From the NCBI RefSeq assembly GCF_030540545.1, contig NZ_JAUNVZ010000006.1, forward strand, positions 49,714 through 113,713: a stretch of 64,000 nucleotides of DNA, read 5' to 3'. The stretch is from Rothia sp. (in: high G+C Gram-positive bacteria). Its GTDB lineage: Bacteria; Actinomycetota; Actinomycetes; Actinomycetales; Micrococcaceae. The notes beneath the pieces are model-generated. The model saw only the letters and a list, made by a program, of their open reading frames with translations. It was not told the DNA's origin and did no database searches. The position numbers and the translations under genes are program-made. Positions 43,952 to 53,003 of the stretch are shown here, in pieces (within the stretch, counting starts at the first letter, position 1; each line of letters starts with the position of its first letter).

Positions 43952-44526
43952 TGTGGCGTGAGCATGTGAGCGCGCAGCAGCAGGAGGCTATTGATGCGCG
44001 CTACGGTTCCTTTGCGGTGTACCCCTATATTTCGCCCGAACGTGACCTGGCTGCCTGGCTGGATGAGGTGGAGCTGAGCTCTGCCAAGGCGGTTCCTCGC
44101 TGGGCTATGGAGGTGCTGGATTCTTCTCATGGTTTTGATCTAACGGCGGGGCATGTGATTCTGCTCTGGCGCGTTGGTTTCGATACTTTCCATACTGACA
44201 GCTGGTATCCGAAGTATTTTGAGTACACCTACGGTATAGACGGTCCGCGTGCTCTGCAACAGCTGAATGACGCCGGGTTGGTGCTGATTGAGTCTGCTGC
44301 TGATTCTCTGGATTTGGTGACGGGCCCGGCGATTAAGAAGGCGTTGAAAGTTGCTGGTGTATCAGGGTTCAGTGCGCTCAAGAAGGACGAGTTGCAGCGT
44401 TGGGCTGTGGAGCGTTTGAGCTCCGAACAGCTAGAGGAGCTGGTGTCGAACCGTTCTCTGAAGCTCAGCGAGACCGGCCGCGCCCTGCTGGATGCCAATC
44501 AATCAACGGTTGCTAAGCATCCGTAG
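43951..44526 (+). CDS. Hypothetical protein coupled to the RNA methyltransferase
   Basis: I do not recognise this 191-residue cytoplasmic protein. It begins MWREHVSAQQQEAIDARYGSF, with ATG overlapping the methyltransferase stop by one base, so it is co-translated. The C-terminal third (IKKALKVAGVSGFSALKKDE onward) resembles a short helix-turn-helix of the SAP type, a weak impression only. The coupling suggests a shared process with the RNA methyltransferase, but no function can be assigned. Confidence 0.7.
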   Translation: MWREHVSAQQQEAIDARYGSFAVYPYISPERDLAAWLDEVELSSAKAVPRWAMEVLDSSHGFDLTAGHVILLWRVGFDTFHTDSWYPKYFEYTYGIDGPRALQQLNDAGLVLIESAADSLDLVTGPAIKKALKVAGVSGFSALKKDELQRWAVERLSSEQLEELVSNRSLKLSETGRALLDANQSTVAKHP

Positions 44527-44583
44527 AAGAAGCTCTAACCGCCTGCCCGCTTTCTGCATCTCCACGGGCTACATACTGACACC

Positions 44584-44652
44584 CTGTGAGCGTAGTTAGT
44601 GCTCATTGAGGCATGTATTCCATGACTCAATAGACACTTTCTGCGCTCACAG
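44584..44652. repeat. Long nested inverted repeat downstream of the methyltransferase unit
   Basis: CTGTGAGCG (44584-44592) pairs with CGCTCACAG (44644-44652). Within it AGTG/CACT, ATTGAG/CTCAAT and ATG/CAT pair in the same order, so one long hairpin can form. No U-run follows. It could be a structured RNA or a regulatory hairpin. Confidence 0.45.
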
Positions 44653-44768
44653 CCCGTCACTAAATCGTCATCAAGTGGGCGGGGCTTGCACAGTGCCGTG
44701 AAGACAAGATAGGGTTAGAGTATCTTAGGAAGACCTAAGACAATCGTCGATTCCGGGTAGATACATGA

Positions 44769-44784
44769 CACGCTAGGTAGCGTG
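44769..44784. promoter_or_regulatory. 16-bp inverted repeat upstream of the anchored beta-propeller gene
   Basis: CACGCTA-GG-TAGCGTG lies about 35 bp before the ATG. A repressor operator is possible; the regulator is unknown. Confidence 0.35.
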
Positions 44785-44819
44785 CACTAGATACCCGCCC
44801 CATCCACCGAAGGATACCC

Positions 44820-46706
44820 ATGAAAAACCGCGCTCTTGTGGCTGGAGGAAGCATCGCCCTGGCATGCGCCGCTTCCCTGAGCCTGCCCGCAACCCTCGCA
44901 GCACCCGCAAACACCGCCTCCGATGCAACTCCCTCAGCTACCCCGAACAGCACCGCAAACACACTCCCGGCTCCCGAATGCACCGGTAAACCGCGAACCT
45001 ATAGTGTAGAAGCAACCCAGCACCCCGGTATGCCCTCCATGTATCAAATGCGCTACTCGGCACGCCAGAATAAGTTCTACGCAACTAGCGCCACCTACGG
45101 CCCCTACGCCAGCCTGGGCGCCATTATGCGTATTAATGCCGACACCCTGGAGATCGAAGAAATCTCAACCTCCCGTGAAGTATCCTTCACCCAGCACCGC
45201 GAAGAAGAGGACGAAAAAACTCATCTGCTGCAGGGCAAGGTACTACAGGTACCCCTGGGACTTGCGGTTGACGATACGCACAATCTGATCTGGACGACTG
45301 ACACTCACCTGCATGCAGTCTCCGCCTACGATATGGACACCCTGCAGCTGGTATGGACCAGCTATGACCCGAGCAAAGCGGTTGAAGAACAGGTGTTCAA
45401 TAAGAACCGCGACCTATACCTATCCAAAGACGCAAGTCGTCTCTTTGTTACCACCGACTCGGGTGTGCAGGTGCTCGATACCTCCACTCGCCGGGTGATC
45501 AAAACCATTAATACCGACCCCGATAAGCGCAATCAGTTCGGCCCGACCCCCACGCGCGGATTCCTGGATGAATCCACCGGCCTGCTCTATATTGCTGAGC
45601 ACGCCGCCAATAGTGTGGTGGTTATTGACACCGCAACCCTCGAGATTAAGCGCAGCTATGATTTGCTCTCCCCGAACCCGGATAAGCAGCTTAACGCCAG
45701 CGATGTTGCCGTAGATTTTTCGCGCGGGGAGATGTTCGTCTCCTATCAGGGTAACCCCTGGGATGCACCCGAACCCAATGTCAACGCCGGTCTTGCGGTC
45801 TACTCCCTGGAAAGTGGCACGCTCAAGTACTTCATTCCGCTCACCGGTGACCGCCCGCTGAGCATTGCCGCCGATGAAGACCAAGACACCCTGTACATTG
45901 GCGGTTTTGAACAGGGTACCGTGAAAATTTTGGATGAACGCAGCGGCCGCGTGAGTAGTGAAGTCCGCTTTGGCACCGGCACCGGCCAGTACTCCTTTGG
46001 TGTGAACGATGTGCAGGTGTTGCCCGACGGGCGTGTGAGCGTGGTCAGCCGCGCCACGGTGAGTGAAGGCGGCGAATTCCCGCGCGTGTACGACACCCGA
46101 ACCTTCAGCTTTGGATCGGCAACCGTTGTGGATTATGACGGCGAGCGCAAGGAATATATCAGCATTCCCTATAACTCCTACGGGGTCATGCGCGTGCGCG
46201 CTGCCGGCACCGGCAGCTGCTCTGATTCTGCGCAGCTGAGCACCCCGAGTATGCTACCCGCCCAGAGCTGGAAGAATCTGAGTTTTGTAGATAGCGCTAC
46301 CGGCACCCGTATTGATCCGGTGACCGGGAAGAAGAAGGAGAGCCCGGCTCCCAGCCCGAGTGTCTCTGCTTCACCCACGCCGAGTTCCTCCGCTTCGAGC
46401 ACGTCTACCCCGAGCGCTTCCGCTTCTGTCGCTAGCCCTAGTGCAAGCCCCTCCAACAGCGCACCCGTACGCCCCGTAGCAAGCCAAGAATCGCAAGCCC
46501 ACCAGAGCGCGGCGCTCGCCAATGCTTCCGACAACGACAAGAGCGCATCCAGTGCCTCCACCGGTGCAAAACAGCACAAGCTAGCAGCAACCGGCGCGCA
46601 GAACCCGCTCATCTACACCGCAGCAGGAGCAATTCTGCTCGGATTTGGCGCACTCATCACGGCAGTGCGTACGCGTCGAATCGTCAATGAGCACTTCAAA
46701 CGGTAA
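44820..46706 (+). CDS. Secreted, sortase-anchored beta-propeller protein
   Basis: A 628-residue surface protein. It has a signal peptide (cleavage after LAA), YVTN/YncE-like beta-propeller blades (for example LFVTTDSGVQVLDTSTRRV and LYIAEHAANSVVVIDTATLE), and a Ser/Pro-rich wall-spanning linker (about 505-580). A sorting signal follows: LAATG (588-592), a hydrophobic segment and a basic tail. LAxTG is the motif of class E sortases, common in actinobacteria. Its ligand is unknown; adhesion or wall metabolism is possible. The ATG follows GAAGGA. Confidence 0.85.
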   Translation: MKNRALVAGGSIALACAASLSLPATLAAPANTASDATPSATPNSTANTLPAPECTGKPRTYSVEATQHPGMPSMYQMRYSARQNKFYATSATYGPYASLGAIMRINADTLEIEEISTSREVSFTQHREEEDEKTHLLQGKVLQVPLGLAVDDTHNLIWTTDTHLHAVSAYDMDTLQLVWTSYDPSKAVEEQVFNKNRDLYLSKDASRLFVTTDSGVQVLDTSTRRVIKTINTDPDKRNQFGPTPTRGFLDESTGLLYIAEHAANSVVVIDTATLEIKRSYDLLSPNPDKQLNASDVAVDFSRGEMFVSYQGNPWDAPEPNVNAGLAVYSLESGTLKYFIPLTGDRPLSIAADEDQDTLYIGGFEQGTVKILDERSGRVSSEVRFGTGTGQYSFGVNDVQVLPDGRVSVVSRATVSEGGEFPRVYDTRTFSFGSATVVDYDGERKEYISIPYNSYGVMRVRAAGTGSCSDSAQLSTPSMLPAQSWKNLSFVDSATGTRIDPVTGKKKESPAPSPSVSASPTPSSSASSTSTPSASASVASPSASPSNSAPVRPVASQESQAHQSAALANASDNDKSASSASTGAKQHKLAATGAQNPLIYTAAGAILLGFGALITAVRTRRIVNEHFKR

Positions 46707-46765
46707 AATGAGGAAAGGACAATCCAAAACCCGCTGACGGGCAACCGACCACTAAGGAGAAGCAC

Positions 46766-48745
46766 ATGGCGAAGCACGAGGCACTACTGCCCACCATCAG
46801 CCAGCCGCAAGACCTGAAGCCCCTCAGCTACGAGCAGCTGAGCGAGCTCGCCGAAGAAATCCGCGAATTCATTGTCACCAATGTTGCCGCAACCGGCGGG
46901 CACCTCGGCCCGAACCTCGGCGTGGTCGAACTGACCCTGGGCATTCACCGTGTCTTCGACTCGCCCAAAGACAGCATTCTCTTCGACACCGGTCACCAGT
47001 CCTATGTGCACAAGCTGGTGACCGGTCGTCACGCCTTCGACACCCTGCGTCAAAAGGGCGGCCTATCCGGCTACCCCGACCGCGGCGAATCCGAACACGA
47101 CATTATCGAATCCTCGCACGCCTCCTCCTCCATCTCCTGGGCTGACGGCATCTCCCGCGCGCACCGCCTCAACGGCGAAGACGACCGCTACACCGTAGTG
47201 CTCATCGGCGACGGCGCGCTCACCGGCGGCATGGCGTGGGAAGCTGTCAATAACATTGCAGCCGACCGCGACCGTAAAGTCGTGATCATTGTTAACGACA
47301 ATGGCCGCTCCTACGCGCCTACTATCGGCGGATTCGCCAACCAGCTGACCACCCTCAAGCAGGGTGTGGTTGACCGTGTGCGCCTGGACAACCGCTACGA
47401 AAAAGCCCTCGACGCCGTACGAGTTGGCCTGCAGAAGGGTGGGGCTGTCGGCCAGGGTATCTACCGCGGCCTGCACGGCATGAAAGCCGGCATTAAAGAC
47501 GTCGTCGTACCCAACGGTATTTTCGAAGACCTCGGCATGAAATACGTGGGTCCCATTGACGGCCACGACCAGGAGGCGGTAGAGCAGGCACTGCGCGCCG
47601 CCAAGAACTACGCCGGTCCGGTCATCGTGCACGCCATCACCGAAAAGGGTCACGGGTACGCGCCCGCACGCGCCCACGAAGACGACCAATTCCACGCCGT
47701 CGGCCAGATCGACCCCATGACTGGCAAGGCTGTCTCCACCAGCACCAAAGAATCTTGGACCAGTGTCTTCGCCCGCGAAATCAAAGACATTGCTGATGAG
47801 CGCGAAGATATTGTCGGTATTACCGGCGCCATGCTGATCCCCGTGGGTCTACGCGAATTTGCCAAAGCACACCCCGAACGAGTCATCGACGTGGGCATTG
47901 CCGAACAGCACGCCATCGCCATGAGCGCGGGTCTGGCATACGGCGGTATGCACCCGGTCATTGCGCTCTACGCGACCTTCCTGAACCGCGGCTTTGACCA
48001 GCTGCTCATGGACGTCGCCCTGCACAAGGCGGGTGTGACCCTCGTGCTCGACCGCTCCGGAATCACCGGCCCCGACGGCGCAAGCCACCACGGCATGTGG
48101 GATTTGGCGCTGCTGCAATTCATCCCCGGACTGCACCTGGCAGCACCGCGTGATGCCTCCACCCTGCGCGAAGCACTGCGTGAAGCCGTCGCCATTGACA
48201 ACGCACCCACCGTTATCCGCTACCCCAAGGGCTCCGTAGGCGAGGACATTCCCGCCCTAGAGCGCCGAGAAGACGGAGTGGATGTGCTCGTACGCACCGG
48301 CCAAGCACACCCCGACACCGGTCAGCGCGATGTGCTGCTGGTCGGCGTGGGCGCCATGGCACGAGTCGCCCTGGCGGTCTCCGACCTGCTCGCTGCACAG
48401 GGTATTGAATCCACCGTGATTGACCCGCGCTGGGTCATGCCCGTACCCGCCAGCGTGATTGAGCTGGCGCGCGAGCACCGCATTGTCGTCACCATTGAAG
48501 ACGGTGTGCGAGCAGGAGGCGTAGGCGCTCGCATCCGCCAAGAAATGCGTGCTGCCGGAGTGGACACCGCACTCTCCGAGCTCGGTCTGCCCGCAGAGTT
48601 CATTCCGCATGCATCGCGTGAGCAGATCCTGGAAGAAGTGGGGCTGACCCCCGAGCAGATTAGCGCTGATATTGTGGCGCAGCTTTCCGGAGTAAAGGTT
48701 CCGTATGCGCGTGAAGAGGGTCAGAAGCCCCGTCACGCTCAGTAG
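46766..48745 (+). CDS. dxs: 1-deoxy-D-xylulose-5-phosphate synthase
   Basis: First enzyme of the MEP isoprenoid pathway: pyruvate and glyceraldehyde-3-phosphate to DXP, using thiamine diphosphate. The 659-residue protein has DTGHQSYVHKLVTGR, GDGALTGGMAWEAVNNIA (TPP-Mg motif) and the transketolase-C part. AEQHAIAMSAGLAYGG carries the catalytic glutamate region, and DRSGITGPDGASHHGM is also present. The ATG follows AAGGAG. Downstream is a 24-bp stem terminator shared with the convergent RNase D gene. Confidence 0.95.
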   Translation: MAKHEALLPTISQPQDLKPLSYEQLSELAEEIREFIVTNVAATGGHLGPNLGVVELTLGIHRVFDSPKDSILFDTGHQSYVHKLVTGRHAFDTLRQKGGLSGYPDRGESEHDIIESSHASSSISWADGISRAHRLNGEDDRYTVVLIGDGALTGGMAWEAVNNIAADRDRKVVIIVNDNGRSYAPTIGGFANQLTTLKQGVVDRVRLDNRYEKALDAVRVGLQKGGAVGQGIYRGLHGMKAGIKDVVVPNGIFEDLGMKYVGPIDGHDQEAVEQALRAAKNYAGPVIVHAITEKGHGYAPARAHEDDQFHAVGQIDPMTGKAVSTSTKESWTSVFAREIKDIADEREDIVGITGAMLIPVGLREFAKAHPERVIDVGIAEQHAIAMSAGLAYGGMHPVIALYATFLNRGFDQLLMDVALHKAGVTLVLDRSGITGPDGASHHGMWDLALLQFIPGLHLAAPRDASTLREALREAVAIDNAPTVIRYPKGSVGEDIPALERREDGVDVLVRTGQAHPDTGQRDVLLVGVGAMARVALAVSDLLAAQGIESTVIDPRWVMPVPASVIELAREHRIVVTIEDGVRAGGVGARIRQEMRAAGVDTALSELGLPAEFIPHASREQILEEVGLTPEQISADIVAQLSGVKVPYAREEGQKPRHAQ

Positions 48746-49063
48746 TCGATAGGTACTTTACATGAGCGGATGCTTGCGTTTTGAGGCGTGTTTCCAGCCT
48801 CGCGAGTGAAACTTCACTCGTCGCTGCAAACAGTGCTCCGGAAGTATCACCTTCCCGAGGCATGCGTGCGTAAGGCTTTCATACTTCCTGCGCACAACTT
48901 GCGACGTTCGTTCGTTTCTTCGCGCGGCTTGGGCAGCTCATTTGCTCCTGCTCTGAGAGGTGTATGTATTCATAAGGAGTGTGCCGGGGCTTCTGCCCAG
49001 TCTGTCACGGCACATATTCGGTAGGCTGCGGATCCCAATACAGATTAATCGATTAGTCTCTAA
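48746..49063. other. Non-coding region after dxs, related to the region after zapE
   Basis: 318 bp without a supported gene; the small frame at 48788-49024 has no recognisable domain. It contains hairpins such as GAGGC...GCCTC and CGAGTGAAACTTCACTCG. Segments (ATGCTTGCGTTT, and diverged copies of nearby words) recur at 52718 onward. Confidence 0.45.
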
Positions 49064-49119
49064 CTCTTAAACACTGATGCCCCTCTAGACATAGCTAGAG
49101 GGGCATCAGTGTTTAAGAG
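49064..49119. terminator. Bidirectional terminator, 24-bp perfect stem
   Basis: Arms 49064-49087 and 49096-49119 are perfectly complementary with an 8-nt loop. The right arm overlaps the stop codon of the minus-strand RNase D gene. Confidence 0.8.
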
Positions 49120-50357
49120 AGGTGCTCAACCAGGACCTTATCCATCGGGTCAAGCAGCAGATCAATCTGCCAGGCACGCGCCTCAAGAGAGACCAATTGC
49201 GCTCGCAGAGCATCCTTCGAGTAGGGCTTGGGCGGCTCCCAGGCGATACGCTTCATGGTCTCGGGCAGTAGCAGATTCATATCCGGAATGTTCAGCCGCT
49301 CAGACACGCCGCTAATCGCCGCGCGCAGCCCGGCAAGAATCTCCAAACCCTGCGGGTTCTTCGTCTCCCATGCCTTCAGCGGCGGCAGGGCATTTGAAGG
49401 AACCGTAAAGGGTACGGGGTTCTTATCGCGAGATGCCGAAACAATCGCACGAATCCAACGAGTCGCCTCACGCCCCAGCAGGCGCGTCTGAAAACCGGGA
49501 ATCTGGTGCAGCTTCGGTACAGAGCGCGGCATCTCCAACGCCGCCTGAACCAGCGCAGAATCCGGCAGCAGAGACTTCGGATCCATATCCTTCTGACGCG
49601 CCAGCTTATCGCGCTCAAACCACAAATTACGCAGAGCCGTCAGCTGATACACCGAAGTGAGCACCGAACGGCCCTTAGTCTTACGCCATTTTTCGGCGCG
49701 GTTGGCGTCCGGGTCATAGACGGGCAGAGTGCATAAATATTCAAATTCTTGGCGTGCGAACTCCATCTTACCCTGCGATTCGAGCAGCTCCTCGAGAGCA
49801 TCGCGCAGATCCAGAAGAACATCAACATCCAGCAGAGCATAGTTCAGCCAAGACTCCGGCAGGGGGCGCTGCGACCAGTCCTCCGCAGAGTGACTCTTCG
49901 CCAGCTTATAACCCAGCAGCTTTTCCACCACGGTGCCCAAGTTTACGCGTGGGAAACCCGCCAGGCGCGCACCCAGCTCTGTGTCAAAAAGCTTTGTGGG
50001 GCGCATACCCAGCATGTCCAGGGAGGGGAAATCCTGAATCGCGGCGTGAATAACCCACTCCGCATCCGCCAGAGCATCATTAATAATGCTCAAATCATCA
50101 AAAGGCACAGGATCAATCAGGAAAATCTTATCTTCGCGCTTAATCTGCACCAAAAACGCACGAATGCCATAACGAATACCCTGCGCGCGCTCAGTATCCA
50201 CCGCCACCGGCCCGCTCATCGCCGCCAGGGTGCGCGCCGTGCGCTCCAAACCCGACGGTGTGTTAATAATATGCGGGATCTCAACCGAAGGCTTGTCCAA
50301 GGGTACAAGGTCGGGGACCACAAGATGGAGTGTTTGCGTATCCGTACTATCTGTCAT
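49113..50357 (-). CDS. rnd: RNase D-like 3'-5' exonuclease with HRDC domain
   Basis: A 414-residue DEDDy-family exonuclease. Metal ligands are in VAVDTERA (D-x-E), IQDFPSLD (second Asp) and YALLDVDVLLDL (Tyr and Asp). An HRDC-like helical domain lies in the middle (LTALRNLWFERDKLA). It probably trims tRNA or other RNA 3' ends. ATG at 50357 is chosen over the upstream start at 50408 because AAGGGAC precedes it. The 3' end lies within the terminator stem. Confidence 0.88.
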   Translation of the reverse strand: MTDSTDTQTLHLVVPDLVPLDKPSVEIPHIINTPSGLERTARTLAAMSGPVAVDTERAQGIRYGIRAFLVQIKREDKIFLIDPVPFDDLSIINDALADAEWVIHAAIQDFPSLDMLGMRPTKLFDTELGARLAGFPRVNLGTVVEKLLGYKLAKSHSAEDWSQRPLPESWLNYALLDVDVLLDLRDALEELLESQGKMEFARQEFEYLCTLPVYDPDANRAEKWRKTKGRSVLTSVYQLTALRNLWFERDKLARQKDMDPKSLLPDSALVQAALEMPRSVPKLHQIPGFQTRLLGREATRWIRAIVSASRDKNPVPFTVPSNALPPLKAWETKNPQGLEILAGLRAAISGVSERLNIPDMNLLLPETMKRIAWEPPKPYSKDALRAQLVSLEARAWQIDLLLDPMDKVLVEHLS

Positions 50358-50422
50358 CTGCTGTCCCTTCTGTCCGTGTGCCCTATCAAGTGTACTCTGA
50401 GCGCGCACGGGGCGCGAACAGG

Positions 50423-50881
50423 CTACTGGGCAGCAGATTCAGAGCCACCCGCGGGCTTGGTATCCGGCGTGCTCTCAGGCTCAAAAGAGAGAGAAATAGA
50501 GTTAATGCAATAGCGCAGATCCGTGGGAGTGTCGTAGCCCTCACCCTCAAATACGTGACCCAAATGCGAGTCGCAGGCAGCGCAACGCACCTCGACACGC
50601 CTCATGCCTAAGGTGGTGTCTTCCAGGTAGCGCACGCGATCCTCCGCCAGGGGAGCGAAGAAGGAAGGCCAGCCGCAATGTGACTCGAATTTCTGGGTCG
50701 AACGGAAAAGTTCCGTGCCGCAGGCGCGACAGGAGTACACACCCGTAGCGGTCGTATTCCAGTACTCGCCGGTAAAAGCACGCTCGGTTCCGGCCTCACG
50801 CAGCACATGGTATTCCTGCGGATTCAGTACCTCACGCCAGTTCTTCGCAATGGCGCCCACGCCGGGCAGAGAGTTGCTCAT
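50423..50881 (-). CDS. msrB: Peptide-methionine (R)-S-oxide reductase
   Basis: Repairs the R-epimer of methionine sulfoxide in proteins. The 152-residue protein has two zinc-binding CxxC pairs (CRAC at 51-54, CAAC at 100-103), KFESHCGWPSF, and the catalytic cysteine in RYCINSISLSF (Cys125). It is a stand-alone MsrB, not fused to MsrA. ATG at 50881 has GAAAGGA upstream and is preferred to the in-frame start at 50914. It probably uses thioredoxin. Confidence 0.93.
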   Translation of the reverse strand: MSNSLPGVGAIAKNWREVLNPQEYHVLREAGTERAFTGEYWNTTATGVYSCRACGTELFRSTQKFESHCGWPSFFAPLAEDRVRYLEDTTLGMRRVEVRCAACDSHLGHVFEGEGYDTPTDLRYCINSISLSFEPESTPDTKPAGGSESAAQ

Positions 50882-51016
50882 TAGCCGATCCTTTCCGTTG
50901 ATTGACATAGGCATACGCCTATATATGGTGAGAGTATAACGCGGCTAGCGCGCAGGCTATTCCCGCGCCCTGTGAGGAATATGTGGAGGCACAGGCAGGA
51001 TGCGCGCACAGCACGC

Positions 51017-51517
51017 TTAGGCGCGAATATCCGCGTACTTACCTTCGGTGAGCGCCAACAGATCGGCGGGGGAGAGCTCCACATCCAGGCCGCGGCGACC
51101 GCCGGAGACCATAATCGTCTCAAAGTTCTGAGCCGAAGCATCCAGCAGGGTGGGGGAGGGGGTCTTCTGACCCAGGGGAGAAATACCACCCACCACATAC
51201 CCGGTGCGGCGCTGAGCCACCGCCGGGTCGCACATGGAGGCACTCTTCCAGCCCAGTGCGGCAGCGGCAGCCTTGAGGTTCAGCTTGCCCGCCACCGGCA
51301 CAATCGCCACGGCAACGTTCTTATCCTGAGTAATCAGCAGGGTTTTGAAGACCTGGTCGGGGCTTGCACCAATTTTCTCTGCGGCTTCCAGACCGAAGGA
51401 AGTAGTGCCCTCAACGTGCTCGTACTCGCGCAGTTCAAAGGGCACACCGGCCTCGGTGAGCACAGCGATTGCTGCGGTTCCGGCGTTATTTTTCTTCGCT
51501 TTAGATTTCTTAGCCAT
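51017..51517 (-). CDS. ybaK: Cys-tRNA(Pro) deacylase YbaK
   Basis: Removes Cys mischarged on tRNA-Pro in trans. The 166-residue protein has the YbaK core: LREYEHVEGTTSFGLEAAEK, QVFKTLLI and AVAIVPVAGKLNLKAAAAAL with GYVVGGISPLG near the active site. The ATG at 51517 has no ribosome binding site but a TACAAT box (51525-51530 on the minus strand) ends 7 nt before it, so translation may be leaderless. It is a single gene divergent from zapE. Confidence 0.9.
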   Translation of the reverse strand: MAKKSKAKKNNAGTAAIAVLTEAGVPFELREYEHVEGTTSFGLEAAEKIGASPDQVFKTLLITQDKNVAVAIVPVAGKLNLKAAAAALGWKSASMCDPAVAQRRTGYVVGGISPLGQKTPSPTLLDASAQNFETIMVSGGRRGLDVELSPADLLALTEGKYADIRA

Positions 51518-51524
51518 GATGTTA

Positions 51525-51530
51525 ATTGTA
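51525..51530 (-). promoter_or_regulatory. -10 box of a probable leaderless ybaK promoter
   Basis: TACAAT on the minus strand ends 7 nt before the ybaK ATG. The -35 is poor. Confidence 0.45.
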
Positions 51531-51651
51531 GAACCCCTAAGGTGCGTGCACACCGTAATAGAGAGCACGCCAGCTGGGTGGAATCAGCCAAAGGCCGCCC
51601 AAAGTACTAGAATAAGAACGGTAGACACAAAGACCCAAAGAAAGAAACACC

Positions 51652-52701
51652 GTGGTTCCCACCTACGAACACCTCACCGACCGCGTCCCCCAGGTCTCAC
51701 CGGACGAGATCCTGGCAGGATTCCGCCCCTCCGAACGCTTCGGCGAAGTATCCTTCGACACCTACATCCCCGACGACAGCCACCCCTCCCAGCGCGAAGC
51801 CGTCGAAAAACTCAAAGCCTTCGGCGACCGTATTAACAAAGGCAACTCCGGCGGCGGATTCCTCTCCAAACTCTTCGGCAAGAAAAAAGACGAAGGTCGC
51901 GCAGGCCTGTACCTGGACGGCGGCTTCGGTGTAGGTAAAACCCACCTGCTCGCCTCCCTCTGGCACTACACCAACGGTCTGAAAGCATTCGGCACCTTCG
52001 TGGAATACACCAACCTGGTGGGCGTGCTCAGCTTCCGCAAAACCGTAGAAGTACTCAGCCAATACAAGCTCGTGTGCATTGACGAATTCGAACTCGACGA
52101 CCCGGGCGATACCACCATGATGTCCCGCCTCATGCGCGAACTCGCGAACGCAGGCGTGAAGCTCGTGGCAACCTCCAACACCCTACCCGGTGCCCTCGGT
52201 GAAGGCCGCTTTGCAGCGGATGACTTTAAGCGTGAAATTCAGGTGCTCGCCGACCAATTCGAAGTACACCGCGTGGATGGCGAAGACTTCCGCCACCGAG
52301 GTCTGCCCGCAGCACCCGAACCCGTAACCAACGCCGAATTTGATGCGAAGGTTAAGGACGTATTCGACGGCAAGACCATCGCCGTGGACTCCTTTACTGA
52401 TCTGGTCAAGCACCTGGAGCAGGTACACCCCTCCCGCTACCGTCAGCTCATCGAAGGCCTGGACGGTGTGGCATGGCGCGATGTGCACACCATTACCGAG
52501 CAGGCAGTCGCCCTGCGATTCGTGGTGCTCGCCGACCGACTCTACGACAAGGACCTGCCGATCGTTGCATCCGGCGTGCCCTTCGACAAGGTCTTTACCG
52601 AAGAAATGCTCGCCGGTGGCTACCAGAAGAAGTACTTCCGTGCTGTGTCGCGACTGACCGCGCTCGCACGTGAAGGCATGCTCGGAGAGAGTGAACAGTA
52701 A
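51652..52701 (+). CDS. zapE: ZapE/AFG1-like ATPase
   Basis: A 349-residue AAA-like ATPase. Walker A GGFGVGKTH (90-98) lies in GLYLDGGFGVGKTHLLASLW. Walker B is CIDEFELDD, followed by sensor-like LVATSNTLPGALGEG and RFAADDFKREI. ZapE acts at the cell-division ring in proteobacteria; the actinobacterial homolog is related but its role is not established. The start is GTG at 51652 after a purine-rich site. Confidence 0.88.
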   Translation: MVPTYEHLTDRVPQVSPDEILAGFRPSERFGEVSFDTYIPDDSHPSQREAVEKLKAFGDRINKGNSGGGFLSKLFGKKKDEGRAGLYLDGGFGVGKTHLLASLWHYTNGLKAFGTFVEYTNLVGVLSFRKTVEVLSQYKLVCIDEFELDDPGDTTMMSRLMRELANAGVKLVATSNTLPGALGEGRFAADDFKREIQVLADQFEVHRVDGEDFRHRGLPAAPEPVTNAEFDAKVKDVFDGKTIAVDSFTDLVKHLEQVHPSRYRQLIEGLDGVAWRDVHTITEQAVALRFVVLADRLYDKDLPIVASGVPFDKVFTEEMLAGGYQKKYFRAVSRLTALAREGMLGESEQ

Positions 52702-52732
52702 CTCTCATACATAGTTCATGCTTGCGTTTCGA

Positions 52733-52775
52733 GTTTGGAGGCGGGAGTAGAGAGCCTGCTCCAGCTCAGACAATG
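52733..52775. repeat. Short dispersed intergenic repeat, copy B
   Basis: Matches the element after cydDC (28284-28325), sharing AGAGCCTGCTCCAGCTCA and an adjacent TTGGAG.CGG word. Confidence 0.45.
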
Positions 52776-52937
52776 CTCCGCTCGCTCGTTTCGAGGTTTG
52801 CTTGCGTTGCAGAGGCTGTGCGAGCTGCGCATAACTCAGCGCGTACGCTTGTTTCCTGCCTCCTTGCAACGTTCCCCTATACCTCGGCTAACGACTGTTT
52901 GGAGCCGCGGAAGGGTTATACCTTCCTGGCTCGTGTG

Positions 52938-52978
52938 CCCCGCTCACCTACCAGAGATGGTTGGTGAGCGGGGTTTTT
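52938..52978 (+). terminator. Terminator downstream of zapE
   Basis: Arms CCCCGCTCACC / GGTGAGCGGGG (52938-52948, 52963-52973) followed by TTTTT. It is 236 nt beyond the zapE stop, so zapE may have a long 3' UTR. Confidence 0.75.
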
Positions 52979-53003
52979 GCGAATACCGGGCGTGGCATAG
53001 ACC

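Noticed and set aside
48788-49024. Small plus-strand frame after dxs
   Set aside because: No ribosome binding site or domain; the region is related to non-coding DNA after zapE.
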